From positions 1 through 63,334 of the forward strand of contig QAKV01000010.1 in NCBI GenBank assembly GCA_003343625.1: 63,334 nucleotides of DNA, written 5' to 3'. Below the pieces are notes generated by a model that ran no database searches, was not told the origin of the DNA, and worked only from the letters and a program-made list of their open reading frames with translations. The first letter of the stretch is position 1. The number at the start of each line of letters is the position of its first letter. Origin of the DNA: Clostridiales bacterium (GTDB taxonomy: Bacteria; Bacillota; Clostridia; Lachnospirales; Lachnospiraceae). The position numbers were made by a program, and so were the translations under genes. Shown here piece by piece: positions 23,561-32,540 of the stretch.

Positions 23561-25903
23561 TTACAGTTTCAAAATCAACGCCAGAACGCGTTTCGCGCAG
23601 GCAGCCAGATCGCTTCTCGTAAGCTCCCCGTCTTCCAGCGCCTTAAGCAGCCTCTTCGGCTTGCCCACCGGCATTTTTAGATCGTTTCCTGCCAAAACTT
23701 CCTTTTCATGGCGGGCGAAATTCCACCAGTCGCTGGTCACCATTCCTTCGAAGCCCCATTCTTCCCTCAGGATCCCGGTGAGCAGTTCCCTGTTCTCCGA
23801 GGCCCTCGTCCCGTTAATCACGTTATAGGATGTCATGATCGTCCAGGGGCGGGCTTCCTTCACCACGATTTCAAATCCTTTGAGATAAATCTCGCGCAGG
23901 GCCCGTTCCGACAGACGGGAATCGCTGTTCTTGCGATTGGTCTCCTTATTGTTGCAGGCGAAATGCTTTGCGGATGCTGCGATTTGACGGGACTGGATTC
24001 CGCGCACCATAGCGGCCCCCATCTTTCCGGCCACCAGCGGATCTTCCGAATAGTATTCGAAGTTCCGTCCGCACAGGGGACTTCTGTGAATATTCATCGC
24101 AGGCGTCAGCCATACGCCGATGTTATTTTCCTTTACTTCCAAAGCGCCTGCCCGGCCGATCTCTTCCACCAGTCCTTCGTCGAAGCTGCAGGCCAGAAGG
24201 GTTGCGCAGGGCCACGCCGTAGTGCATACCATACATTCCGGCTCGATGCGCAGCCCGGCGGGGCCGTCCGCTGTCATCACATCGGGAACGCCGACATCCG
24301 GCAGATTCCCGATGCCGAACGTATTCCCCACCCCTGTGTTGGGCTGTCCGCCCAGCAGATGGGCCAGCTCTTCCTCCGAGAGGCTGTCCAGGAACTCGTC
24401 CAGGGAGACTTCGCCCTCAGCCACATCGATCAGCTGTGGACTCCGGGGCGGCTGTGCCCCCTTTTCCCAGTGGATCAGCCTGCCCGGGATCTCCTTCTGT
24501 GCGGGCATGCAGGCCTTCACCATTTCTTCGTCCCAGGCGATCTTTTCCTGATTTCCGGTATAGGAAGCCATCGCCTCCATCGATCCGTCCGGCCGCATCC
24601 GTTCCCTGAGCATACAGGGCGCGCAGCGCCGGGTCAGTCGCTGTACGATTTCCGGCTTTTCCACTTCTAAAACGAAGCCTGTGTCTTTCGCGTCCCGAAC
24701 CGCGTTTCCCAGGTAGAAGCGATAGCCGCCCTCTTCCAGCACCCAGGCGGATTCACAGACTTTGCCCTCGTCGTCATAGGCCGACAGGGAAGATCTGCTG
24801 ACGGTCAGCCGCAGTCTCTGCATCTCCCCGGCCTGAAGTGTTCGGGTCTTCGCGAAGGCCTTCAGCTCCCTGGCCGGCCTTCCCAGCCTGCCCTGAGGGG
24901 CCGACACGTACAGCATGACCGTTTCCTTCCCGGCCCTCCTGCCCACATTGGTCACGCAGACATCGAAGAAAAGATCCTCCCCCTTCTGTTGCGCCTGCAG
25001 GAACCGGATCTCGAATTCCGTATAGGACAGGCCATAGCCGAAGCAATAGTTGACTTTGGAAGCGGCGCCCGGAACGGTTTCGAAATACCGGTATCCTACA
25101 TAAATGTCCTCTTCATAAGCCACATAATCGTCCGATTCATGAAATCCCCTGCTGGACGGATAGTCCTCGAAACAGGATGCGAAGGTGTCGGCCAGCTTCC
25201 CCGAAGGATTCTCATCCCCGCAGAGAACATCCGCTTCCGCAGGGCCGCCGGCCATACCTCCCTGCCACGCCAGAAGCGCAGCCCGGATGCCCGGTCGTTC
25301 CTTAAACCAGGAAGTATCCACCATACCGCCTACGTTCAAAACCGCGATCACGCAGGGAAACGCTTCCTCCAACCGTTTCGCCAGCGTCTCCTCCTCCTTC
25401 GTCAGATAAAAATCGCTGTCCGATCGATCCCAGTCTTCCCCTGAAAAGCGGCAGATGGAGAACACAGCGGTATCCGTAAACGCTCTCGCCCCGCGCAGAA
25501 GCTCCTCCGGCACTTCAGGCTCACTGGTCTGTCCCGGAAGGATACCGGCGCCGTACTGCTCCTTTATGTAGTCTCTGTAAAATTCGTTCAGCGGGGCGAA
25601 CAGGCTGATCTTCCCCTGGGCTTCCTTCTCTTCCATCCCATCGATCAGGTTCTTCACCCACGCTACTGTCACGTCTCCGCTTCCTCCGCCGCCTTTGACA
25701 TAATCCGCCGAAGCCTTTCCGAAGAGCGCGACCGTTTTCCCCGCCGGCAGGGGAAGCGTTTCCGCCTCATTTTTCAAAAGCACCATGCCCTGCGCCGCCG
25801 CTTTTCTCGACAAGGCGACATGGTCTGCGCATCCCGTTGCCCTTCGTCCGTCGTCGCCCAACGGAAGCACCGGCAAATGCACAAATCGGTTCCATTTTTC
25901 CAT
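23561..25903 (-). CDS. Glycoside hydrolase family 3 beta-glucosidase-like enzyme (permuted domain order)
   Basis: A 780-residue protein in which the GH3 C-terminal sandwich domain comes first (SRKAAAQGMVLLKNEAETLP at about 31-50, KGGGGSGDVTV near 71), then a fibronectin-III-like domain (about 290-400), and finally the catalytic (beta/alpha)8 domain. The nucleophile lies near the C-terminus in MVTSDWWNFARHEK. This circular permutation is known for some GH3 enzymes of rumen and gut Clostridia and Bacteroidota. No signal peptide is seen, so it should be cytosolic and act on imported beta-glucosides or related oligosaccharides. AGGAGG precedes the ATG. Confidence 0.88.
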   Translation of the reverse strand: MEKWNRFVHLPVLPLGDDGRRATGCADHVALSRKAAAQGMVLLKNEAETLPLPAGKTVALFGKASADYVKGGGGSGDVTVAWVKNLIDGMEEKEAQGKISLFAPLNEFYRDYIKEQYGAGILPGQTSEPEVPEELLRGARAFTDTAVFSICRFSGEDWDRSDSDFYLTKEEETLAKRLEEAFPCVIAVLNVGGMVDTSWFKERPGIRAALLAWQGGMAGGPAEADVLCGDENPSGKLADTFASCFEDYPSSRGFHESDDYVAYEEDIYVGYRYFETVPGAASKVNYCFGYGLSYTEFEIRFLQAQQKGEDLFFDVCVTNVGRRAGKETVMLYVSAPQGRLGRPARELKAFAKTRTLQAGEMQRLRLTVSRSSLSAYDDEGKVCESAWVLEEGGYRFYLGNAVRDAKDTGFVLEVEKPEIVQRLTRRCAPCMLRERMRPDGSMEAMASYTGNQEKIAWDEEMVKACMPAQKEIPGRLIHWEKGAQPPRSPQLIDVAEGEVSLDEFLDSLSEEELAHLLGGQPNTGVGNTFGIGNLPDVGVPDVMTADGPAGLRIEPECMVCTTAWPCATLLACSFDEGLVEEIGRAGALEVKENNIGVWLTPAMNIHRSPLCGRNFEYYSEDPLVAGKMGAAMVRGIQSRQIAASAKHFACNNKETNRKNSDSRLSERALREIYLKGFEIVVKEARPWTIMTSYNVINGTRASENRELLTGILREEWGFEGMVTSDWWNFARHEKEVLAGNDLKMPVGKPKRLLKALEDGELTRSDLAACAKRVLALILKL

Positions 25904-25995
25904 TCGTAACCCTCCTGCTGTCTGATCTTGTATTGTACCGACTCTTCCATTATATCAAGTTCCCGCGCTAAAATCCATAAAAACAAAACAGCAGT

Positions 25996-26024
25996 TTGAC
26001 TTCTTTTTTATTCCATAGTAAAGT
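25996..26024 (+). promoter_or_regulatory. Promoter of the amidohydrolase gene
   Basis: Plus-strand -35 TTGACT (25996-26001), 17-base spacer, -10 TAAAGT (26019-26024), about 24 bases upstream of the ATG at 26048. The -10 is a moderate match. Confidence 0.45.
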
Positions 26025-26047
26025 GGGAAAATAAGGAGGAAAAAGAC

Positions 26048-27211
26048 ATGCTCTGTATCAAAAATGCGACAATTCATACCGCCACCAACGCGGATCCCCG
26101 GGTACGAACCCTGGTAGGGGATATCCTCATCGACGGCGGTAAAATTCTGGAGATCGGCTCCGGGCTTCATCCGGATGCGGACTGTACGGTGAGAGACGCC
26201 TCCGGCCTCCACATCTATCCCGGCTTCGTGGAAGCCCACTGTCATGTCGGCCTGGACGGCACAGCCGTAGGGTACGAGGGACAGGATTACAACGAGTATA
26301 ACGATCCCGTCACTCCGCAGCTGCGGGCGGAAGACGGAATCAATCCCTTCGACCCCGCCCTCAGGGAAGCGGCGCTGGCCGGAGTGACCTGCATCGCCAC
26401 GGGCCCCGGAAGCTCCAACGCCATCGGCGGGACTTTCGCAGCCATCAAAACCGCAGGAAAGCGAGTGGACGAGATGCTGGTCAAATCCCCCGTGGCCATG
26501 AAATGCGCCTTCGGAGAAAACCCGAAGCGGTGCTACCGGGATCATGGAATCAGCAGCCGGATGACGAACGCTGCCCTGATCCGCGAAGCCATTTCCAAAG
26601 CGCTTCAATATCGGCAAAAAAAAGAAGCCGCCGGCTCCGATCCGCTTAAAGCCCCGGCTTTCGATGCAAAATGCGAGGCCCTTCTCCCCGTCCTGGAACA
26701 TCGGATCCCGCTAAAGGCCCACGCGCATCAGGCTAACGACTTCTTTACTGCTATCCGGATCGCGAAGGAATTCGGTCTGGATCTCACCCTGGAACACGTG
26801 ACGGAAGGCCATCTCGTTGCCGATGAACTGTCAAAGGAGAATCTTCCTCTGGCGGTAGGGCCTACCCTCACCCACGCATCCAAGTTCGAGCTCAAAAATA
26901 AGAGCTGGATCACGCCCGGCATTCTGGCTGAGGCGGGCTGTCGCGTCTCCATCATCACCGACGCTCCCGTGATCCCTCTGCACTATCTTCCCCTGTGCGC
27001 TTCCTTCGCCCATAAAGCCGGAATGTCCGAGGAAGACGCTCTGCTGGCGATCACCTTAAATCCTGCCCGGCATCTGGGAATCGAGGACAGAGTCGGTTCC
27101 ATCGAACCCGGTAAGGACGCGGATCTGGTTCTGATGGACGGCTCCTTTTTGGAGGTGGAGAGCCGGGTGAAAGCGGTATATCTGGACGGTCGGGATCTGA
27201 TGGAGAGCTGA
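26048..27211 (+). CDS. Amidohydrolase-superfamily metal-dependent hydrolase
   Basis: A 387-residue enzyme. The metal site starts with HCHVG-type sequence in YPGFVEAHCHVGLDGTAVG; a lysine or second metal ligand region occurs in ATGPGSSNAIGGTFAAIKT, the histidine pair in IPLKAHAHQANDFFTAIRIA and the C-terminal Asp in VSIITDAPVIP. It belongs to the imidazolonepropionase-like branch that includes isoaspartyl and proline-type dipeptidases, and is found as a stand-alone cytosolic hydrolase in many Clostridia. The substrate is not known. AAGGAGG precedes the ATG. It diverges from the GH3 gene. Confidence 0.87.
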   Translation: MLCIKNATIHTATNADPRVRTLVGDILIDGGKILEIGSGLHPDADCTVRDASGLHIYPGFVEAHCHVGLDGTAVGYEGQDYNEYNDPVTPQLRAEDGINPFDPALREAALAGVTCIATGPGSSNAIGGTFAAIKTAGKRVDEMLVKSPVAMKCAFGENPKRCYRDHGISSRMTNAALIREAISKALQYRQKKEAAGSDPLKAPAFDAKCEALLPVLEHRIPLKAHAHQANDFFTAIRIAKEFGLDLTLEHVTEGHLVADELSKENLPLAVGPTLTHASKFELKNKSWITPGILAEAGCRVSIITDAPVIPLHYLPLCASFAHKAGMSEEDALLAITLNPARHLGIEDRVGSIEPGKDADLVLMDGSFLEVESRVKAVYLDGRDLMES

Positions 27212-27228
27212 CGACCGCCTTCATCGCC

Positions 27229-27268
27229 TCGCCGCCGCACGGATTATGGATATTATGCGCGGCGGCGA
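27229..27268. repeat. GC-rich hairpin after the amidohydrolase
   Basis: A perfect 10-bp stem TCGCCGCCGC/GCGGCGGCGA (27229-27238 with 27259-27268) between the convergent amidohydrolase and DUF3783 genes. No T tract follows on either strand, so termination activity is doubtful; it may be a transcript-end stabiliser. Confidence 0.5.
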
Positions 27269-27284
27269 AGCAGAGATATCACGC

Positions 27285-27677
27285 CTATTTCCTTTCTTCC
27301 TGCATCCGCTGCATCTGACTGCGCTCCTCTTCCAGTTCCCTGCACAGCTGTGCCAGCGTCCAGTTCACATTATGGGGCGTCACAATCGCTTTGAGGGAAA
27401 TGTAAATTCCTCCTTCCCGCAGCGCCCTGAGCACTTCATCCAGCCTCTCCCGGGTGAGGCCGCTGAAAATCAGCGCTTCTTCCCGCAAAACGGGCGGCGT
27501 TTCAAGCGGTTTTAAGGGCCGTTCTTCGAACCCATCGATTCCGGAAAGAAAGCCGATTGTCTGTCCGGTCAGGAGAGGGGAAACTTCCATCAGCCGCAAA
27601 TTCAGGCCTGCTGCAAGCGCGGACAGCCTCTCTTTCTTTTCCGGATTTCCCGCCGCGAAGTAAATCAGTCGTTCCAT
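27285..27677 (-). CDS. DUF3783-family protein
   Basis: A 130-residue protein with the DUF3783 block EEALIFSGLTRERLDEVLRA then GGIYISLKAIVTPHNVNWTL near residues 66-108, followed by a Glu/Arg/Gln-rich coiled tail (about 112-130). It starts within four bases of the glycosyltransferase stop (stop 27678, ATG 27677), so the two are translationally coupled. Function unknown. The N-terminus (YFAAGNPEKKERLSALAAGL) is predicted alpha/beta. Confidence 0.8.
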   Translation of the reverse strand: MERLIYFAAGNPEKKERLSALAAGLNLRLMEVSPLLTGQTIGFLSGIDGFEERPLKPLETPPVLREEALIFSGLTRERLDEVLRALREGGIYISLKAIVTPHNVNWTLAQLCRELEEERSQMQRMQEERK

Positions 27678-29087
27678 TCAAACTTCTCCTTCCTCGCCCT
27701 GTCCGGGTGCGGCTTCCGGAATTTCCCTCACCATAAACCGAACCAGGTTCTCATCGAATTTTCGCTGCAGCTCCCCGTACTGCCCCTTTTCCTCCTCCGT
27801 AAAACCGGCGAAGCAGATCTTTTCCAGATCTTCGTTCAGGTGACGGAAATCCTGACAGACTTTCGTCGCCTCGGGCCGGAGGGAAAATGCGGAAACTTTG
27901 CTCTTCCCCTTTTCCTTTTTCTCCCCCTCTTTGGCAGGCGTTTTTTCCCCGGTCTCGTCGATCCGTTTTTTTTCCTCGATCAGCTTTTTATGCTCCAGCC
28001 GCTGCAAACTCATAAACAGACGTCGCTGGGGGATTTCCGTCACCTGTGCCAGCCTTCTCGTGCCGGTCAGCGGGCCGCACTCCTCCAGGGCGCAGAGAAT
28101 GAGGGCATCGTCCGACGACAATCCGTTTTTCTTGGCTGCCAGCTCCAGCTGATATTCGAACAGACGGTGCATGCGGTGCTGCCGGATCGCTGCCCCCTCC
28201 CCCTCGATCTCCTCCCTGCAGATCTTCTTTCGTTCCTCTCCCAACTTCTTGCTTCCCGGCAAAAGGGCCCATGGCACTCCCCCGTCCTTTGCCGCCGCGA
28301 AGAAAAAGCTGTATACCTGAAAACGAATATCCGCATAGTCTTCCTGGTCATATACGTCCTTATAAAACTCGTTGTAATATTCGAAAATGTTGATCTTCAT
28401 TCGCACCGTGTTGCTGATGCTCATCCCCTGAGTCACAAGGCTCCCCCTGCGCTTCAGATAATAGTAAATCGGCACTTTCAGCGCATAAAAAGAAGACGCA
28501 TGTCGGATATACTCCAGGTTGAACAAAAAATCCTCACACCAGCTGATGTCCGTGTCCATGCGTATTTTATGTTCTTCGATGATCCTGCGCCGATACAGCT
28601 TATTCCAAAGCACCCCGTAGTAGAAATCCGCCGGATTTTCGATCATGCAGGCCGCGAACTCCTGCCGGGAAAGTACCTTCTCCTCTTCGATATCCCCCTT
28701 CTGGGCAAGACGTTCCCCGGATACGCGATAAAAATCGGAAATCACCATATCGCATCCATAGCGTTCCAGAGATCCCACCAGCAGTCTGGTGGCTTCCGGC
28801 GCGATCCAGTCATCGCTGTCCAAAAACTGGACATACTCTCCCTCCGCCATATCCAGCGCCCGGTTTCTCGCTGCGGATACCCCTGCATTTTCCTGATGGA
28901 AAACCCTGATTCGGCCGTCCTGAACGGCATAGGCATCGCAGATGCGCCCCGAATCATCCTCGCTCCCGTCGTCTACCAGGATCAGCTCGAAATGGGGATA
29001 ATCCTGCTGCAAAATGCTGTCCACACAGCGTTTCAAATATTTTTGAGCATTGTATACGGGCACGATAATGCTCACCAGAGAATCCAT
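27678..29087 (-). CDS. Family 2 glycosyltransferase fused to a MarR-like winged helix
   Basis: A 469-residue protein. Residues 1-240 are a GT-A family 2 glycosyltransferase: SIIVPVYNAQKYLKRCVDSI, the nucleotide-sugar DDGSEDDSG motif, the LDSDDW DXD-type motif near 90 and WCEDFLFNLEYI near 185. Residues about 330-465 read like a MarR protein: LSSDDALILCALEECGPLTG, then RRLAQVTEIPQRRLFMSLQR and LEHKKLIEEKKR, followed by a charged insert and C-terminal dimerisation-like helices (FTEEEKGQYGELQRKFDENL). GT2-MarR fusions are not a standard architecture. A GGAG site precedes the ATG. The glycosyl product and DNA target are unknown. Confidence 0.75.
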   Translation of the reverse strand: MDSLVSIIVPVYNAQKYLKRCVDSILQQDYPHFELILVDDGSEDDSGRICDAYAVQDGRIRVFHQENAGVSAARNRALDMAEGEYVQFLDSDDWIAPEATRLLVGSLERYGCDMVISDFYRVSGERLAQKGDIEEEKVLSRQEFAACMIENPADFYYGVLWNKLYRRRIIEEHKIRMDTDISWCEDFLFNLEYIRHASSFYALKVPIYYYLKRRGSLVTQGMSISNTVRMKINIFEYYNEFYKDVYDQEDYADIRFQVYSFFFAAAKDGGVPWALLPGSKKLGEERKKICREEIEGEGAAIRQHRMHRLFEYQLELAAKKNGLSSDDALILCALEECGPLTGTRRLAQVTEIPQRRLFMSLQRLEHKKLIEEKKRIDETGEKTPAKEGEKKEKGKSKVSAFSLRPEATKVCQDFRHLNEDLEKICFAGFTEEEKGQYGELQRKFDENLVRFMVREIPEAAPGQGEEGEV

Positions 29088-29112
29088 ATCTCCTCATTCC
29101 TTCCTGTCATCC

Positions 29113-29138
29113 AAAAAGTGTGCGAGAAAACGCACACT
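29113..29138 (-). terminator. trpS terminator
   Basis: AGTGTGCG/CGCACACT stem (29117-29124 with 29131-29138), six-base loop, followed on the minus strand by T residues 29116-29113. It lies about 65 bases past the trpS stop, just before the glycosyltransferase ribosome site. Confidence 0.7.
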
Positions 29139-29212
29139 CCTCACCGACTGCCATCGTTCCGGCAGAATTTTTCCCGTGGGGGGTGTGCGCCCGGTCGTAT
29201 TCTCAGCGGATT
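29113..29212 (-). repeat. Structured element B, related in layout to element A
   Basis: On the minus strand it runs from CCGCTGAGAATACG (29212, overlapping the last codons and stop of trpS) through a CTGCC/GGCAG hairpin near 29150-29168 to the GTGTGCG terminator hairpin. The order and boundary words match element A at 175-266, but the middle is divergent. Because CCGCTGA here is also coding, the start-word similarity could be chance. Confidence 0.3.
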
Positions 29213-30207
29213 CGGTCGGGAAAACCGACTTTTCTTTGCACCTTTCTGAGCGTTTTAAGGGCATAATATTCCGCCTTTTCATCGTTCGCCTTAATCACGC
29301 TGTCCAAATATGCCTTGTCCTTAGACAGCCGCGCGAACTCATCCTGCAGCGGTTTTAAGATGCCTACAACGGCTTCCCCCACCGCCTCCTTGAACTCTCC
29401 ATATCCCCTGCCTTCGAATTCTCTCACCGTTTCCTGAGGGGTTTTGTCCATGCAGGCGCAATAAATATCGATCAGGTTTTTGATTCCCGGCTGTTCCTCC
29501 CGATACAGAATCTGCGCTTCCGAATCCGTGACCGCCCGTTTGAATTTCCGCATAATCGTATCCGCATCATCCATCAGGTAAATGCTGGCGTTGGGGTTTT
29601 CGTCGGATTTGCTCATCTTTTTAGAGGGATCCTGCAGGCTCATGATCTTGGCGCCCGCCTTGCCCATATAAGCTTCCGGAATGGTGAACACATCTCCGTA
29701 AATCGCGTTAAATCGCTGTGCGATATCCCTGGTGATTTCCAGATGCTGCAGCTGATCCTTGCCCACCGGTACTACATCCGCCTGATACAACAGGATATCC
29801 GCTGCCATCAGCACCGGATAGGTGAACAGTCCGGCGTTGATATTGTCCGCATGCTTTGCCGCCTTGTCCTTAAACTGAGTCATCCGGCTCAGCTCCCCCA
29901 TATAAGTAAAGCAATCCAGAATCCAGGCCAGCTCCGCATGTCCCGAAACATGGGACTGATAATAAATGCAGTTTTTTTCCGGATCCAGCCCCGCCGCGAT
30001 ATATAACGTCAGCAGCATCCTCGCCCGCGTCCGCAATTGTGCCGGATCCTGACGCACGGTGATGGAATGCAGATCCACAACCGAAAAAAAAGTCAGATAT
30101 TCCTCCGCGATATTCACCCAGTTTTTCAGCGCTCCGAGATAATTTCCAAGCGTCAGATTCCCCGTCGCCTGCATTCCGCTGAAAAGGACTTTTTGATCTC
30201 CAATCAT
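29203..30207 (-). CDS. trpS: Tryptophanyl-tRNA synthetase
   Basis: A 334-residue class I synthetase: the HIGH-like motif is within SGMQATGNLTLGNYLGALKN (TLGN), and KMSKS occurs in DPSKKMSKSDENPNA near 193-207. It charges tRNA-Trp. The variant is the small bacterial form. A GGAGGTAG site precedes the ATG. It follows the MFS gene by 121 bases; I saw no T-box leader in that gap. Confidence 0.95.
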   Translation of the reverse strand: MIGDQKVLFSGMQATGNLTLGNYLGALKNWVNIAEEYLTFFSVVDLHSITVRQDPAQLRTRARMLLTLYIAAGLDPEKNCIYYQSHVSGHAELAWILDCFTYMGELSRMTQFKDKAAKHADNINAGLFTYPVLMAADILLYQADVVPVGKDQLQHLEITRDIAQRFNAIYGDVFTIPEAYMGKAGAKIMSLQDPSKKMSKSDENPNASIYLMDDADTIMRKFKRAVTDSEAQILYREEQPGIKNLIDIYCACMDKTPQETVREFEGRGYGEFKEAVGEAVVGILKPLQDEFARLSKDKAYLDSVIKANDEKAEYYALKTLRKVQRKVGFPDRIR

Positions 30208-30328
30208 GTTGCTCTACCTCCGTCTTTTGTCCTGTTTTTCAGTGTACCATCGCGGGATGGTTTCGTCAAGGCGGCGGAGGCAGTCCGTTTCTCCGGTCGA
30301 AGCAAAGCGCTGCATTGTTCCCGGATGC

Positions 30329-31600
30329 TCAGCAACTTCTCCTGAATCTCCACCAGCGCTTTCTGCAGCCCAGACTAAGCGCTGTTCCGGCAAGCGCTGC
30401 GGCTGCCCACAGCCACAGAACCGCCCCCCATCCGCGCCCCTGCGCGACCAGAGCGATCCCATAGCTGGACAGAGCGCTTCCCACATACGTGCAGGCGTTT
30501 AGCAGGCCCGACACAGCGCTCACATTTCCGCTATTTTTGAAATAGGGCGGAATCATGCTCACCAGAATTACATTCACCCCGTACATACATCCGGTTACGA
30601 GCGCCGCCAGCGATATCGATAAACCGACTCCAAAAGAAGGGAGAAAAGCCAGCAGAAGCGCGCCGCAGAATCCGGCAAAAAACACGGTTGCCGCACAGAT
30701 CAATTCGTTTTGGATCATCTTCCTGTTCAACACAGAAACCAGTTCCAGACAAATGATCGAAAATACAGGCAAAACCACCCCTGTCAGTATGGAGATCGAA
30801 CTGTCGAGGTGAAAAGTATCCGAAACATAGCTGGGCATCCAGGTAGTGATCCCATCCCGCAGGATCCCCTGCATGACGATCGCGGCCATGATGAGCGCCA
30901 GCATCGGCCATTGCGCAGAAAACCGGTTTCCTCCAGCCTTTTCCTTTCTTTGGGCGCTTTTTTCCCGTTTTTCCGCCGCCGGAGCGTTCGGCTTTTCCCC
31001 ACGGCCTAATTTCATTTCCACCGCAAAGATCCATCTCATCCAAAGGAAAGCGAATATCAGGGCGATACCCGCGCACAGGAAAAAGAGGCTTTTCCATCCC
31101 TTCCACATGATGCAGACAGGGGCCATCAGATAGACTGCGATGGTGCCTGCGGAAGATCCCCATGTCACTCTGACGCATCCTTTTTTATAGCCCTCCTCAT
31201 CCAGAAAGGCCGACAGGATTTTCACCATGGGCGGCCACATCAACGCCTGTGCAAATCCATTGATGCACCAGAAGATCAGGATCAGCGAAGGCCGCGGGAA
31301 GGAAGGTACCAACGCGTTCATCAGAGCGGAAATCAACAGTCCGGCGAAGATCAGACGCTCCGGTTTCATCCGATCCCCCATCCACCCGCTGATCAGCTGT
31401 CCGAAGCCGTAGGTGATAAAGCTTCCGGTAACCGCCATGGATGCAGCCACCTTGCTGATGTCCTCGCTCCTCTCGATCTCCAGAATCACCGCGCCGTAAT
31501 TGATCCGACTGATATAACTCACAAAATAGCACACGGCGCACAGCGCGATCAGCAGCCCGCCCCACTTGTCGTGAGTTTCCTTTTTACAGTCCGTGCTCAC
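30329..31600 (-). CDS. MFS transporter, organophosphate/phosphate antiporter-like
   Basis: A 423-residue membrane protein with about 12 hydrophobic segments in two halves, separated by a charged central loop (about 205-230, rich in Lys/Glu). The N-terminal half includes YISRINYGAVILEI and GFGQLISGWMGDRMKPERLI, resembling the GlpT/UhpT-like organophosphate:phosphate antiporter branch. The GTG at 31600 is three bases after the DeoR stop, with GGAGAATAAGG upstream, so it is cotranslated with the regulator. Likely a sugar phosphate or related anion uptake system controlled by that DeoR protein. Confidence 0.82.
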   Translation of the reverse strand: MSTDCKKETHDKWGGLLIALCAVCYFVSYISRINYGAVILEIERSEDISKVAASMAVTGSFITYGFGQLISGWMGDRMKPERLIFAGLLISALMNALVPSFPRPSLILIFWCINGFAQALMWPPMVKILSAFLDEEGYKKGCVRVTWGSSAGTIAVYLMAPVCIMWKGWKSLFFLCAGIALIFAFLWMRWIFAVEMKLGRGEKPNAPAAEKREKSAQRKEKAGGNRFSAQWPMLALIMAAIVMQGILRDGITTWMPSYVSDTFHLDSSISILTGVVLPVFSIICLELVSVLNRKMIQNELICAATVFFAGFCGALLLAFLPSFGVGLSISLAALVTGCMYGVNVILVSMIPPYFKNSGNVSAVSGLLNACTYVGSALSSYGIALVAQGRGWGAVLWLWAAAALAGTALSLGCRKRWWRFRRSC

Positions 31601-31602
31601 CC

Positions 31603-32370
31603 TTATTCTCCTCTGATAATTTCGATCTGATTTTCCCGATATAGCCCATAAATCTCATCTTTCAGCCCGGAATCGGTCACCACCATACAGCCTTCTTTCG
31701 CGTCCGCCAGTTTCAAAAATCCGCTCTTTTCGAACTTTTCGCTGTCCGCCAGGAAGATCACACGGTCGGAGAGCTCCATCATTTTCTTCTGCACGGCAAA
31801 AAGTTCCCTGTCATAATCCATGATGCCATACTGCAACGAAACCGCCGACGGGAACAGAAACGCCGTCCCCGCATGGAAGCGCTCCAAAAATTCCAGTGCC
31901 CAGGGTCCGTAAAAGGCATTTTCCCTGTTCATAAAAAAACCGGAACTCAAATAGAGTTCGTACTTTTCTTTCGTCCGAAGCATTTCAAAGACATCCAGCG
32001 AATTCGTGATCACCGTCAGCTTTTCGAAGCGGTCTGCCAGCATCCTGGAGAACTCCGTCGCGGTACTGCCGCAATCCACCATAATAATATCGTTTTCCCG
32101 GATCAGCCGCGCCGCATAACCGGCCAGCTCCTCCTTTCTCTCCCGGTTTTTTCCCGCCCGCTCGCTTCTGACCGGATACTCTCCGCTGCGCGGAATTCTC
32201 AGCGCTCCGCCGTGTACGCGGCTCAGACAATTTCTGTGCTCCAATTCCATCAAATCCCTGCGAATGGTCTCCACCGATACCGAGAATATCCCCGTTAACT
32301 CGCTGATTTTCACCGCTCCTTTTTCATTCAGAAGCTGTAGAATCCGATCCTGCCTCTCCTTTGCGAACAT
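31603..32370 (-). CDS. DeoR/GlpR-family transcriptional regulator
   Basis: A 255-residue protein. The N-terminal HTH reads ERQDRILQLLNEKGAVKISE, then GIFSVSVETIRRDLMELEHR, the DeoR signature. The C-terminal DeoRC sensor domain (about 75-250) carries DIIMVDCGSTATEFSRML and VITNSLDVFEML, the phosphosugar-binding fold. The ATG at 32370 is set by AGAGGAAGG; the frame extends further upstream but that part is non-coding and AT-rich. It is upstream of the MFS gene and most likely represses that operon from the operator at 32401-32453. Confidence 0.9.
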   Translation of the reverse strand: MFAKERQDRILQLLNEKGAVKISELTGIFSVSVETIRRDLMELEHRNCLSRVHGGALRIPRSGEYPVRSERAGKNRERKEELAGYAARLIRENDIIMVDCGSTATEFSRMLADRFEKLTVITNSLDVFEMLRTKEKYELYLSSGFFMNRENAFYGPWALEFLERFHAGTAFLFPSAVSLQYGIMDYDRELFAVQKKMMELSDRVIFLADSEKFEKSGFLKLADAKEGCMVVTDSGLKDEIYGLYRENQIEIIRGE

Positions 32371-32400
32371 TCCGAACCTTCCTCTCTTTTCCATACAGAA

Positions 32401-32453
32401 ACAACTAATTGCTATAATATACAACAAATATAGCAAATTATAACAACTAATTC
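32401..32453 (-). promoter_or_regulatory. Candidate promoter-operator region of the DeoR-MFS operon
   Basis: An AT-rich stretch holding two direct copies of AACAACTAATT (32401-32411 and 32443-32453, 42 bases apart) and an inverted repeat TTGCTATA/TATAGCAA (32410-32417 with 32430-32437). Such repeated sites before a DeoR gene suit autoregulation and multiple regulator binding. Several TATAAT-like words occur, so the exact start is uncertain. Confidence 0.6.
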
Positions 32454-32469
32454 CACATATTTCAAGAGA

Positions 32470-32500
32470 AAAAAGCTGACGCGCTTCAAAACGCGTCAGC
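32470..32500 (-). terminator. Terminator after the Cys-rich protein gene
   Basis: A perfect 9-bp stem GCTGACGCG/CGCGTCAGC (32475-32483 with 32492-32500) with an eight-base loop, followed on the minus strand by a T-rich tract. It insulates the DeoR operon from the gene upstream. Confidence 0.85.
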
Positions 32501-32540
32501 CTCCGCCTGAAAATTTTCAGATTCTTGTCTTCGCCGAATC

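Noticed and set aside
29150..29212. TPP riboswitch (CUGAG word in elements A and B)
   Set aside because: The CTGAG word occurs alone; the rest of the THI-box consensus (GGGG...ACC...GAUCUGG...CAGCGUAGGGA) is absent.
27840..29249. A 469-codon frame antisense to the glycosyltransferase-MarR gene
   Set aside because: Same reasoning: shadow of the real gene, which has clear GT2 motifs and a ribosome site.
30208..30328. T-box leader in front of trpS
   Set aside because: The gap is only 121 bases, with no T-box motif (AGGGTGGNACCGCG) or specifier stem; none was seen before gltX either.
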